NCBI GenBank assembly: GCA_007131625.1
Contig: SLQC01000249.1
Span: 1-11,049 of the forward strand
Direction of reading: 5' to 3'
Source: Balneolales bacterium
GTDB lineage: Bacteria; Bacteroidota; Rhodothermia; Balneolales; Natronogracilivirgulaceae
DNA length: 11,049 nt
Part shown: one piece after another, positions 1 through 6,859 of the stretch
Position numbering within the stretch: position 1 is the stretch's first letter
Layout: each line of letters opens with the position of its first letter
Program-made: the position numbers and the translations under genes
Notes under the pieces: model-generated
Database searches by the model: none
Told to the model about the DNA's origin: nothing
The model's input: only the letters and a program-made list of their open reading frames with translations

Positions 1-45
1 ACACATTTACAGAGCTGAAATAACCATTAGAATGTAATATAAAAG

Positions 46-1200
46 ATGAATAATAAATACATTACAAAAATATCTGTTTTATCTCTGCTGCTTCCGTTCT
101 TGATGGCAAATATACTTGGTGACAGTGGTCCGGAAGTAATCAAAAACCCCTACGAGAATGTGAACTGGCCGTCTATCAATAATTATAAAATGAATCTGCA
201 TGCCCATACCATCAAAAGTGATGGCAGGGCAGAACCGGATCACCTGATTTATATGTATGCAGATGCAGGATATGATATTTTAGCGATCACGGATCATGAT
301 AACTATTATACACACCGGGAAGGTGAACGTGATATTATGCAAAATTACATTCACCGTGATCACCGTGATCGTGTACCGACAGCTGAACCGACTTGGCCCT
401 GGACGCGATGGATAGATGAAAAACCTTCGAAGATCTGGGTATACAAAGGAAGAGAAAGTTCAGCTTATTATCCGGATCTTGGCAATCGAGGTATGCTGGC
501 CATTCGCGGTGCCGAATTGACGACACATCCACATATGCTTAACCTGTTTACCATCTGTGGATTTCCGGACAGAGATCAGACGGATGATGAACGAATAGCC
601 TGTATCGAAAAATGGGAAGGTCTCTCCTATTGGTTACATCCCACGGATTACATTCCAGGTGGCCGATGGGAAGCCCAGGTATTTGATACTTCATTCGAAG
701 AAGCCGTTAATTACTTTGCTGACCATATTATCCGGCACGATGCCTTCATTGGTATAGAAACGCAACTTGAAGGAAGGCTTGAACGAGATATGAAACTGCT
801 TGATACACTGCTGGTTCGCTATTACCGGGATCATGATATTTTCTTCAAGGGAAGCTCCGACAAACACAGCACTTCCGTAAGCGAAAACGAAGTTATGACT
901 TTGGTGCTTGCTGAAGAATTAACCGAAGATGCTGTGCGACATGCATTAACAAATGGGCATAAAATTGTCGGAAGCCGGGTTGATCCTCTTCCGGAATTTC
1001 ACACTATTGAAGTCGATGAACAACGGAACAGGATTTCAGTGAATGCTTCCAACTATGAGGAAATCACCTGGATTAAGAATGGCCAGGAATATACCCGGGG
1101 AGATTACCTCGATTACTCAAATATTCGAGATTCAATCGTTCGCTTTCAAATGGAAAGCGGTGGTGTAATATTCTATTCACAAGCATTTTATATTCGATGA
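46..1200 (+). CDS. Secreted PHP-domain metallohydrolase (CehA/McbA-like)
   Basis: A 384-residue protein with a hydrophobic export signal at residues 9-24, so it probably acts in the periplasm or outside. It carries the metal-ligand motifs of the PHP (polymerase and histidinol phosphatase) superfamily: HAHT with SDG at residues 52-60, TDHDN at 82-86, Glu157 in RGAELTTHPH, His198 in LHPTD, and SDKH at 271-274. These normally bind two or three divalent metals for hydrolysis of phosphoesters or related bonds. Residues from about 285 to the end look like a small beta-rich accessory domain, as in CehA/McbA-type proteins. The substrate cannot be read from sequence. A 9-base direct repeat (caccgtgat twice, 352-369) encodes HRDHRD. 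The ATG at 46 is favoured because the signal peptide follows directly; no Shine-Dalgarno is visible. The next two genes also encode exported enzymes. Family call is firm, function open. Confidence 0.85.
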   Translation: MNNKYITKISVLSLLLPFLMANILGDSGPEVIKNPYENVNWPSINNYKMNLHAHTIKSDGRAEPDHLIYMYADAGYDILAITDHDNYYTHREGERDIMQNYIHRDHRDRVPTAEPTWPWTRWIDEKPSKIWVYKGRESSAYYPDLGNRGMLAIRGAELTTHPHMLNLFTICGFPDRDQTDDERIACIEKWEGLSYWLHPTDYIPGGRWEAQVFDTSFEEAVNYFADHIIRHDAFIGIETQLEGRLERDMKLLDTLLVRYYRDHDIFFKGSSDKHSTSVSENEVMTLVLAEELTEDAVRHALTNGHKIVGSRVDPLPEFHTIEVDEQRNRISVNASNYEEITWIKNGQEYTRGDYLDYSNIRDSIVRFQMESGGVIFYSQAFYIR

Positions 1201-1497
1201 AGTTTCATAATGGTCTATTTCCTGGTCAGATATACAATTCCTCATCAGGATTATTAACCATAAATTACTTTTTTACTTGTGATACGAATGTTTTTTTCAA
1301 TTTGACACTTACATTTTTCATAATAGATTGTATTTTATAAGTATGGTAAGTAAATGATATTGAAATGAATTGGGTCACAGCTTTGATAAGTGAATTATTC
1401 ACTGCACGAGTTAAAGGTTAGGGCAAAAGTAACCGGTCAGCCACACAAATCACCCGATGCAATAAATAAAAATGATAATGATTTAAAAACACTTTCT
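1201..1497. other. Intergenic spacer, possible weak terminator and promoter
   Basis: The AT-rich spacer between the PHP gene and the phosphoesterase holds two nested short inverted repeats, ATGGT/ACCAT (1210-1214 and 1257-1261) and TCCTG/CAGGA (1220-1224 and 1246-1250). A run of six T follows at 1269-1274. The stems are short and the loop is long, so this is at best a weak terminator. Further on, TTTGACA at 1301-1307 is followed 19 bases after its TTTG by TAGATTGT (1324-1331), which loosely resembles the Bacteroidota promoter pattern TTTG-N19-TAnnTTTG. The GTG-initiated extension of the next gene (1390-1497) lies here and is probably not translated. The promoter reading is tentative. Confidence 0.3.
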
Positions 1498-3207
1498 ATG
1501 ATCTGGATTTTTATGTATAGACAAACTTGGATTATTATGGCTTTTGTTGTCACCCCTTTGATTACGATGAGCGCGTTACCATCCGAATCGAAAATAAATG
1601 ACTGCTTCATAGCCAGCCCAACCGTACTCCATGTTGATGAATACAGTGCTCAATTTGTATGGGTAACCCCGGCAGGGCTTAATGCCGGAGAAATTTCTGT
1701 GACACCATATTCCGGCGGTCAACAACAACGAATAACAGCCGATGTAACTACTCCACGATTCCAAAAACGTGATGAGAACAACCCGGAAGTTTTACGGGAA
1801 ATGGATCATTTGCGACACCTGGCAAAAGTTGATGGCCTTGAGCCGTTTACCGAATATCGTTATCACATTGAGTGCGGAGATGATGCTACAACAAGCAGTG
1901 GACGGTTTACTACTTCCCCTGAATCTGGACAAACCGATGCATTTGATTTTGTGGTCGTATCTGATGGACATGCCGATAGAATGGGGGGCCAAATTTATGG
2001 ACCAATAGCCGAAGCCGTTGGTGGTGTTAATCCTGCGTTTGTCATACATACCGGTGATTTGACCGGAGGCTGGGGGCCTGACTGGGACCGATGGTTGCCA
2101 TATTTCACTATTGCTCGTCCATACCTTCAATCCAGTGTGCTACGCCCTGTTGCCGGGGGACACGATGTGAACGAAACAGCACGCAATTTTCGCGCCTTTT
2201 TTGCATTTAACGATCCTGATGGTGATCCAGCAGACGAAGATGATATGGGAACGTATTATACCTTTACCTTTGGAAATGCACAGTTCTTTTTGATCGATCA
2301 CACCTATGATCTCGAAACACAGCTCGAGTGGGTAGAGCGTGAGCTTGCCGCCAGTGAAGCCGAATGGAAAATCGTGGCATTGCACCAGTCTTTTGCAAAT
2401 GTGGGTAGCCGGGGCAATTTCTTCAGCGGTTTGTTTAACGACCATGCTGAAGTGTATGAGCAATACGGTGTAGATATTGTAATATCCGGACACGATCATA
2501 TCTATGAACGCAATCTGCCTTTCGGTAGTCAAGGTGTGAAACCGGTGAACTACATCGCAATCAATTCCGGTGGTAACTTTCGTGAAATTCGTCCAAGCCC
2601 GATCCTCGAAGGTGGCATTGGCCGACAAGAACATATGTATGCACATTTTAATATCGATGACAAGCGTCTTGAAATGACAGCCAGAAGGGCTGATGGAACT
2701 CTTCTTGACTATCTCGAACTGGTGAAGGGTGAGGACGGAATGTATCAGGAACTGGTTATGGATAAAGCCGTCGACAGAGACCTGGCAATAGAAATCGCAC
2801 ACCTGTATACAGGGCAGGATGTGGCTTCCGATTTGCGCTATGCCCGCCGGGATTTGCAGGCCGAATTCGACTCATTTCCCGAGGATGAAGCACCTCTTAT
2901 GATGACACTGAATGTCAGCTCTTTTCCGCGTGGAAGTGAGATATTTTTCTATGAACAACGAAATCCTGAATTATGGCGCATTAAACAACAGTCCATTGAA
3001 GTTACCGGGAATACGGTTGAAGTAGAAGTAACCGCACCCGAAAATTTCGGAACTACCCACAGGAGCTGGAGTCCTGACCGTAGCGAAAGTAAATGGACCT
3101 CACCACCCAGTTTTCAGCTCAATGTGCGAATTGATGATCGAATGTTTGAATCGGTGACCATCTATCCATCACTGGGTGTCTCCATGGATGCCGTATCAGA
3201 CCGTTAA
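1498..3207 (+). CDS. Secreted calcineurin-like metallophosphoesterase (purple acid phosphatase type)
   Basis: From the ATG at 1498 this is 569 residues. Order of parts: export signal (residues 1-27), fibronectin-like N-terminal domain as in purple acid phosphatases (about 35-140), metallophosphoesterase core (about 148-380), and a beta-rich C-terminal domain. Core motifs are DGH (156-158), HTGD (184-187), HQSF (296-299) and GHDHIYERN (331-339). The expected GNH(D/E) motif reads GGHD at 220-223, so the metal-bridging Asn is replaced by Gly221. Activity may therefore be altered or lost. The reading frame opens at GTG 1390, but that start would put about 36 polar residues before the signal peptide; ATG 1498 or ATG 1513 is more likely. 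Likely role is phosphoester hydrolysis outside the cytoplasm. It is followed 60 bases later by the toroid enzyme, so the two may be co-transcribed. Confidence 0.83.
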   Translation: MIWIFMYRQTWIIMAFVVTPLITMSALPSESKINDCFIASPTVLHVDEYSAQFVWVTPAGLNAGEISVTPYSGGQQQRITADVTTPRFQKRDENNPEVLREMDHLRHLAKVDGLEPFTEYRYHIECGDDATTSSGRFTTSPESGQTDAFDFVVVSDGHADRMGGQIYGPIAEAVGGVNPAFVIHTGDLTGGWGPDWDRWLPYFTIARPYLQSSVLRPVAGGHDVNETARNFRAFFAFNDPDGDPADEDDMGTYYTFTFGNAQFFLIDHTYDLETQLEWVERELAASEAEWKIVALHQSFANVGSRGNFFSGLFNDHAEVYEQYGVDIVISGHDHIYERNLPFGSQGVKPVNYIAINSGGNFREIRPSPILEGGIGRQEHMYAHFNIDDKRLEMTARRADGTLLDYLELVKGEDGMYQELVMDKAVDRDLAIEIAHLYTGQDVASDLRYARRDLQAEFDSFPEDEAPLMMTLNVSSFPRGSEIFFYEQRNPELWRIKQQSIEVTGNTVEVEVTAPENFGTTHRSWSPDRSESKWTSPPSFQLNVRIDDRMFESVTIYPSLGVSMDAVSDR

Positions 3208-3267
3208 CCAATGACGGGCAGGAGAATAGGTTATAATTACAAATTGAAACATTACAAGTGATTGATT

Positions 3268-5004
3268 ATGGATAACAAATGGAAAGTAATCATTGCAGTT
3301 ATATGTGTCGTATGGATATGTGCACCAACTACTGCAAGCTATTGTATTAATAAAAATAAAATAGCAGGCTATACGGAACAGGATGCGAATCGTCTTGAGC
3401 TGGTACGGGCGTATGCCGACCGCGTATTGGATTATGGAACCGATCGCTGGAGTGGTCAAAACACCCCGTTACTTGTTGACGGGATTAACATCGACACCGG
3501 AGAACCGGTCCTATGGCGCTATGACGGGGACGAGTTTGTGATTTCCAATCTGGCAAGTCAACAGAACCTGTTTCGGGTCTTTGCCGGTTTAAGCAATTTG
3601 ACGGGCGATAAAAAGTACAAGGAAACAGCTAAAGAATCATTCCAGTATCATTTTGACCATTTGGCGAGCGATTGCGGACTCTTGCGCTGGGGTGGCCACC
3701 AGATAATTGATCTCGCCAATCTCGAACCGGTGGGCCATTTCGATGCAAACCAGCACGAGTTCAAATTCAATTTCCCCTTTTATGAGTTGATGTGGGAAAC
3801 CGACCCGGATGCCACTGCCCGGTTTATTCGTGCCTTCTGGAATGCACATATTTTAGACTGGGAATTACTGAATATGAATCGTCACGGCCGCTGGAATCTG
3901 GAAATGGGGGAATTGTGGGAAAGTGAATTTGCCGATCCGGATCCCTTTTTTGAGCTCCAGGGTCTCACATTTATTAATGCCGGTGGTGATTTGGTTTACG
4001 CCGCCGGTATGCTTTACGGTTTTAATCAAGAACAGGGAGCACTCGACTGGGCGCAACGACTGCATGGCATGTATGTGAAAGCCCGCCATCCCGATACCGG
4101 CTTGGGTGTCTATCAGTACAGCAAAACGGCACGAAGAGCTGAACCAATTATGCCTATGACACATGTTCGGCACACATGGGGTACCTATGGTGACCGGGCC
4201 GAAACTATGCTGGGTCGTGAATTTGGTGATGTAGCAAAAGAAGGCTGGCGGATGTGGGGTGGCACCTGGAAATCCATATATGTACGCGATGGATTCATGA
4301 AACTGGCCATGGCTGAAGCCATGGGAGATGCTGGAGCTATATTTCTGGACGATACAGCCGATGGCTTGCGAGCCGCAATTGAATACGGATATGTACCGGA
4401 AGAAAACCATTTCCTTCCCTTATGGGCCGACGGTTCAGATTTAAGTGGTTTAAGAGTACCCCGATATGGATATTATTGCAGGGAAACCTGTGACCGAGAT
4501 TCCTTATGGGTCCCGTATGAAGCCGACATGGAGTTCGTCATGACCTATGCGCGTGCATATCGTCTTACCGGTGATCCGATCTTTTGGGAAACGGCGAGAC
4601 AGATGGCGCGTGGAAACGGACTGGGTGATATCGGAAGTCGCCCAGGTCAAAATGTAGCTATTGATATGAATGCTCCCGGTTCCGCCTATGAAGAAATATT
4701 TGCTCTCCTGGAACTTTATCGGGCAGCTGATCACCCGGATTATCTGGAAAGAGCCAGAATTGTTGCAGACCGGATGATCGAAGAACATTATCATAACGGA
4801 TTCTTTTTTCCTTCGGGTAATCATGTCAATGCCAATTTTAACCGAATCGAGCCGCTAGCCCTTCTTACACTTGATGCCGTACTTAGAGGTGAACCGGAAT
4901 TGGTCCCGGCTCACGTTGGAAGCCGGGGATACATTCACGGCCGGTTTGAAGGCATGGGACGAACCAACGACAGCAATGCCATTTGGTCGGTTACTCGTGA
5001 ATAA
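3268..5004 (+). CDS. Exported alpha/alpha-toroid-like protein, possible polysaccharide lyase or glycosidase
   Basis: A 578-residue protein from ATG 3268; an in-frame TTG lies two codons upstream. It starts with a hydrophobic export signal (residues 5-23, likely cut after TTA-S). The rest is helical, with recurring hairpin patterns such as LSNLTGDKKYKETAKE near residue 110 and YRLTGDPIFWETARQM near 435. Trp, Tyr, Asp and Glu are abundant, giving the look of an alpha/alpha-barrel carbohydrate-active enzyme. Conserved-looking segments include RWGGHQ, GRWNLEMGELW, HPDTGLGVYQYSK, RHTWGTYGDRAE and GSRGYIHGRF. I cannot assign a named family; a pectate-lyase-like or glycoside-hydrolase-like enzyme is plausible but unproven. 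TATAAT at 3232-3237 could serve a private promoter, though no good -35 is visible, and read-through from the phosphoesterase is simpler. Coding status is firm, function uncertain. Confidence 0.75.
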   Translation: MDNKWKVIIAVICVVWICAPTTASYCINKNKIAGYTEQDANRLELVRAYADRVLDYGTDRWSGQNTPLLVDGINIDTGEPVLWRYDGDEFVISNLASQQNLFRVFAGLSNLTGDKKYKETAKESFQYHFDHLASDCGLLRWGGHQIIDLANLEPVGHFDANQHEFKFNFPFYELMWETDPDATARFIRAFWNAHILDWELLNMNRHGRWNLEMGELWESEFADPDPFFELQGLTFINAGGDLVYAAGMLYGFNQEQGALDWAQRLHGMYVKARHPDTGLGVYQYSKTARRAEPIMPMTHVRHTWGTYGDRAETMLGREFGDVAKEGWRMWGGTWKSIYVRDGFMKLAMAEAMGDAGAIFLDDTADGLRAAIEYGYVPEENHFLPLWADGSDLSGLRVPRYGYYCRETCDRDSLWVPYEADMEFVMTYARAYRLTGDPIFWETARQMARGNGLGDIGSRPGQNVAIDMNAPGSAYEEIFALLELYRAADHPDYLERARIVADRMIEEHYHNGFFFPSGNHVNANFNRIEPLALLTLDAVLRGEPELVPAHVGSRGYIHGRFEGMGRTNDSNAIWSVTRE

Positions 5005-5030
5005 TTCTCATCTATTTCGAGTTATCGCCT

Positions 5031-5057
5031 TCAAGGTTGAGCATCGCTTAACCTTGA
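5031..5057 (+). terminator. Strong stem-loop after the toroid gene
   Basis: A 12-base-pair stem, TCAAGGTTGAGC against GCTTAACCTTGA, closes on a 3-base ATC loop and includes one G-U pair. It lies 26 bases after the stop codon at 5004, the normal place for a transcription terminator. No T run follows, so intrinsic termination is not certain; it could instead protect the 3' end of the mRNA. Confidence 0.5.
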
Positions 5058-5098
5058 TGTTAATGCACTAAACCATGAATTTCAGTATGGATTCGACA

Positions 5099-5133
5099 GG
5101 GAAAGCCTGTATCATTGGAACTCAGGCTTTCCC
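5099..5133 (+). terminator. Second stem-loop, perfect 11-bp arms
   Basis: GGGAAAGCCTG (5099-5109) pairs perfectly with CAGGCTTTCCC (5123-5133) across a 13-base loop. The left arm can also form a competing small hairpin, ACAGG-GAAAG-CCTGT, at 5096-5110. No clear T tract follows. It is probably a back-up terminator for the upstream block; an attenuator-like switch is possible but unsupported by any leader peptide. Confidence 0.45.
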
Positions 5134-5269
5134 GTAATAGCTTCTTTAGCACGGGATAACTCCATCTGTTATTATTCATTATAATGGATTAACCTGTATG
5201 ATGAAGTATAGGCTTTTGATACACAATTGATCACCAGAATAACCATCCTATCCCATCCTATTCCACAAC

Positions 5270-5704
5270 ATGTCTGATATTTGGTACCAACAAACTCTGC
5301 AATTGCGGCAACGTCCGCGAGGGTTTCATCTTATTACCGACGAAATCACCACGCAACTCGACCGTTTATCCGACATTAAAACCGGACTTGCTCATATACT
5401 TATTCTCCACACCAGCGCCGGACTGACCATAAACGAAAATGCTGACCCAACGGTCCGTGAGGATTTTGAAACGTACTTTACCCGTACTGTTCCCGAAGAT
5501 TCGTCCCTGTACCAGCATACCCTTGAAGGCCCGGACGATATGACGTCACATATAAAAGCTTCTCTTATGGGAAGCTCCGTTATCATACCCATAAGTAATG
5601 GCCGGTTTGCTCTCGGCACCTGGCAAGGCATCTACCTCTGTGAACACCGGAACCGCGGAGGCAGCCGTTCCGTCATCATTACGCTGAATGGAACCTCCGG
5701 ATAA
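5270..5704 (+). CDS. yjbQ: YjbQ family protein (UPF0047)
   Basis: A 144-residue cytoplasmic protein, close to the usual family length of about 135-140. Family hallmarks are all present: LHTSAGLTINENADP (residues 46-60), EGPDDMTSHIK (86-96), and GTWQGIYLCEHR (116-127) near the C-terminus. The His, Asp and Glu residues in these motifs form the conserved pocket, which binds a metal in solved structures. The family is widespread and is often labelled secondary thiamine-phosphate synthase, because E. coli YjbQ can replace ThiE when overproduced; its physiological role is not settled. No thiamine gene is nearby. The ATG at 5270 gives a family-typical N-terminus, with no Shine-Dalgarno. About 100 bases separate it from the iron-transport genes, and the operator-like dyad in that gap suggests it is a separate transcription unit. 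Confidence 0.93.
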   Translation: MSDIWYQQTLQLRQRPRGFHLITDEITTQLDRLSDIKTGLAHILILHTSAGLTINENADPTVREDFETYFTRTVPEDSSLYQHTLEGPDDMTSHIKASLMGSSVIIPISNGRFALGTWQGIYLCEHRNRGGSRSVIITLNGTSG

Positions 5705-5748
5705 GCCGTTTCATGGATGATTTTTTTGGGTGAAGATGTCCGAAATTT

Positions 5749-5769
5749 TATTTAGATTAAGTCTTAATA
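5749..5769. promoter_or_regulatory. Putative DtxR/IdeR/MntR-type metal-responsive operator
   Basis: A 21-base dyad centred on A5759 pairs at 8 of 10 positions, with half-sites TTTAGA and TCTTAA five bases apart. Offset from it is a perfect 13-base palindrome ATTAAGTCTTAAT (5756-5768). Size, AT content and the TTAG-type half-site resemble boxes bound by DtxR-family iron or manganese repressors. It ends 36 bases before the start of the iron-binding protein gene, where it could cover the promoter. The regulator itself is not in the window, so the assignment is inference. Confidence 0.5.
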
Positions 5770-5805
5770 GATTTACCTCGGAAATAACCCAATAATTTCA
5801 TTCAG

Positions 5806-6819
5806 ATGACTTGTTGTATTCGTCACTTTGTGACCTGTAACATTATTTATCTCATACTTTTACTATCATTTCCGGTGGGATTGGCCGCCCAGACTCTAAC
5901 TATCTACTCCGGAAGGAGCAAAGTGCTGGTAGAGCCTTTGATTCAGAAATTTGAACAAGAGCATGGAATACGGGTAAATGTGCGGTACGGAAGTTCCACC
6001 CAGTTGGCCGTGGCATTACTGGAAGAAGGGAGTCGTACTCCGGCCGATGTATTTTGGGCACAGGATGCCGGCGCACTCGGTGCGGTACACCGGGAGGGCA
6101 TGTTTCAGAAACTTCCGAACGAGTTAACATCGATATTACCCGGACGGCTGCACAACTCCGGTGAGACTTGGGTCGCCACCAGTGGCCGTGCCCGGGTTAT
6201 AGCTTATTCCATACCAAGGGTCGACACAACGGCCTTGCCGGAGACAATTTTTGAACTGACCGATACAAAATGGCGCAACCGGGTTGGGTGGGCTCCCAGT
6301 AACGGCTCCTTTCAATCTTTCCTGACTTCCATGCGGCAACTCAAGGGAAACGACACCACGCTGCAATGGTTGCTAGATATGAAAGATAATGGAGCGCAGA
6401 GTTATATTAATAACAGTGCTCTCTTGCAGGCGATAGCCGCCGGTGAAATCGACATCGCTCTTACAAATCACTATTATCTGTATCGTTTTCAGGAAACGAA
6501 TTCCCTGTTTCCAGTTAATCAGACTTATTTTCGGTCCGGTGACCCCGGTAACATGGTGAATGTCGCCGGAATTGGCATTCTGAATAATGCCAGAAATCGC
6601 GAAGCCGCACTCGCATTTATTGGTTTTTTGCTTGAGAAGGAAAATCAACAGTGGGTCACAGACGAGGTGTATGAATATCCGGTTCGGACCGACATCACCA
6701 TGGTACCCGGACGAACGCCTCTTCTTGATATTCAGGAGCTGAGTCCACCACTGGACCTTGACGATCTGAGTAACCTGGATCAGACGCTCAACATGCTTCG
6801 ACGATCCGGCCTCTTATAA
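5806..6819 (+). CDS. fbpA: Ferric iron ABC transporter, periplasmic binding protein
   Basis: A 337-residue exported binding protein of the FbpA/FutA type (family 1 extracellular solute-binding). A signal peptide spans residues 1-28, with likely cleavage at GLAA-Q. The mature protein begins TLTIYSGRS, where Tyr34 matches a residue often near the metal site. Two adjacent tyrosines in NHYYLYR (Tyr223 and Tyr224) match the pair that binds ferric iron in this family. FVLVEPL-like and ADVFWAQDAGALG segments are typical of the fold. It would capture Fe(III) in the periplasm and deliver it to the permease. It leads a three-gene set, followed 40 bases later by the permease. The start is ATG 5806 without a Shine-Dalgarno, and the DtxR-like dyad lies just upstream, suggesting iron repression. 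Related members bind other substrates, but the tyrosine pair and the permease type favour iron. Confidence 0.9.
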   Translation: MTCCIRHFVTCNIIYLILLLSFPVGLAAQTLTIYSGRSKVLVEPLIQKFEQEHGIRVNVRYGSSTQLAVALLEEGSRTPADVFWAQDAGALGAVHREGMFQKLPNELTSILPGRLHNSGETWVATSGRARVIAYSIPRVDTTALPETIFELTDTKWRNRVGWAPSNGSFQSFLTSMRQLKGNDTTLQWLLDMKDNGAQSYINNSALLQAIAAGEIDIALTNHYYLYRFQETNSLFPVNQTYFRSGDPGNMVNVAGIGILNNARNREAALAFIGFLLEKENQQWVTDEVYEYPVRTDITMVPGRTPLLDIQELSPPLDLDDLSNLDQTLNMLRRSGLL

Positions 6820-6859
6820 TCAACAACGGAATTTTATTCAACAGCATGTACAGGTTATT

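Larger units (their letters stand above)
5005..5269. other. Intergenic spacer with two stem-loops and a TATAAT box
   Basis: This spacer separates the secreted-enzyme block from the YjbQ gene. Its first half contains two separate strong inverted repeats, annotated individually. TATAAT at 5180-5185 is a perfect -10 hexamer about 85 bases before the YjbQ start, but the matching -35 position (taactc, 5157-5162) is poor. A near-tandem pair of catccta-like repeats lies at 5244-5261 just before the start codon. I saw no thiamine-pyrophosphate riboswitch motif despite the suggested thiamine link of YjbQ. Confidence 0.4.

Noticed and set aside
352..369. Tandem 9-base repeat as a possible mobile or regulatory repeat
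   Set aside because: Only two copies, in frame, encoding HRDHRD inside the PHP gene; an ordinary local duplication.
1390..1497. GTG-initiated N-terminal extension of the phosphoesterase
   Set aside because: It would add 36 polar residues before a normal signal peptide; ATG 1498 or 1513 explains the protein better.
2140..2802. Long minus-strand open frame of 220 codons
   Set aside because: It lies wholly inside the phosphoesterase gene on the opposite strand, has a Cys/His/Ile-rich composition with no recognisable domain, and is the shadow of a well-supported gene.
3865..4410. Minus-strand open frame of 181 codons
   Set aside because: It is antisense to the toroid gene, without domain signal or initiation context.
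4871..5071. Small + strand frame of 66 codons running past the toroid gene stop
   Set aside because: It overlaps the toroid gene end in another frame and covers the 5031-5057 hairpin; no sign of coding.
5134..5269. Thiamine-pyrophosphate riboswitch upstream of the YjbQ gene
   Set aside because: The conserved CUGAGA and ACCUGAUCUGG-type elements are absent, and the family's thiamine role is itself uncertain.
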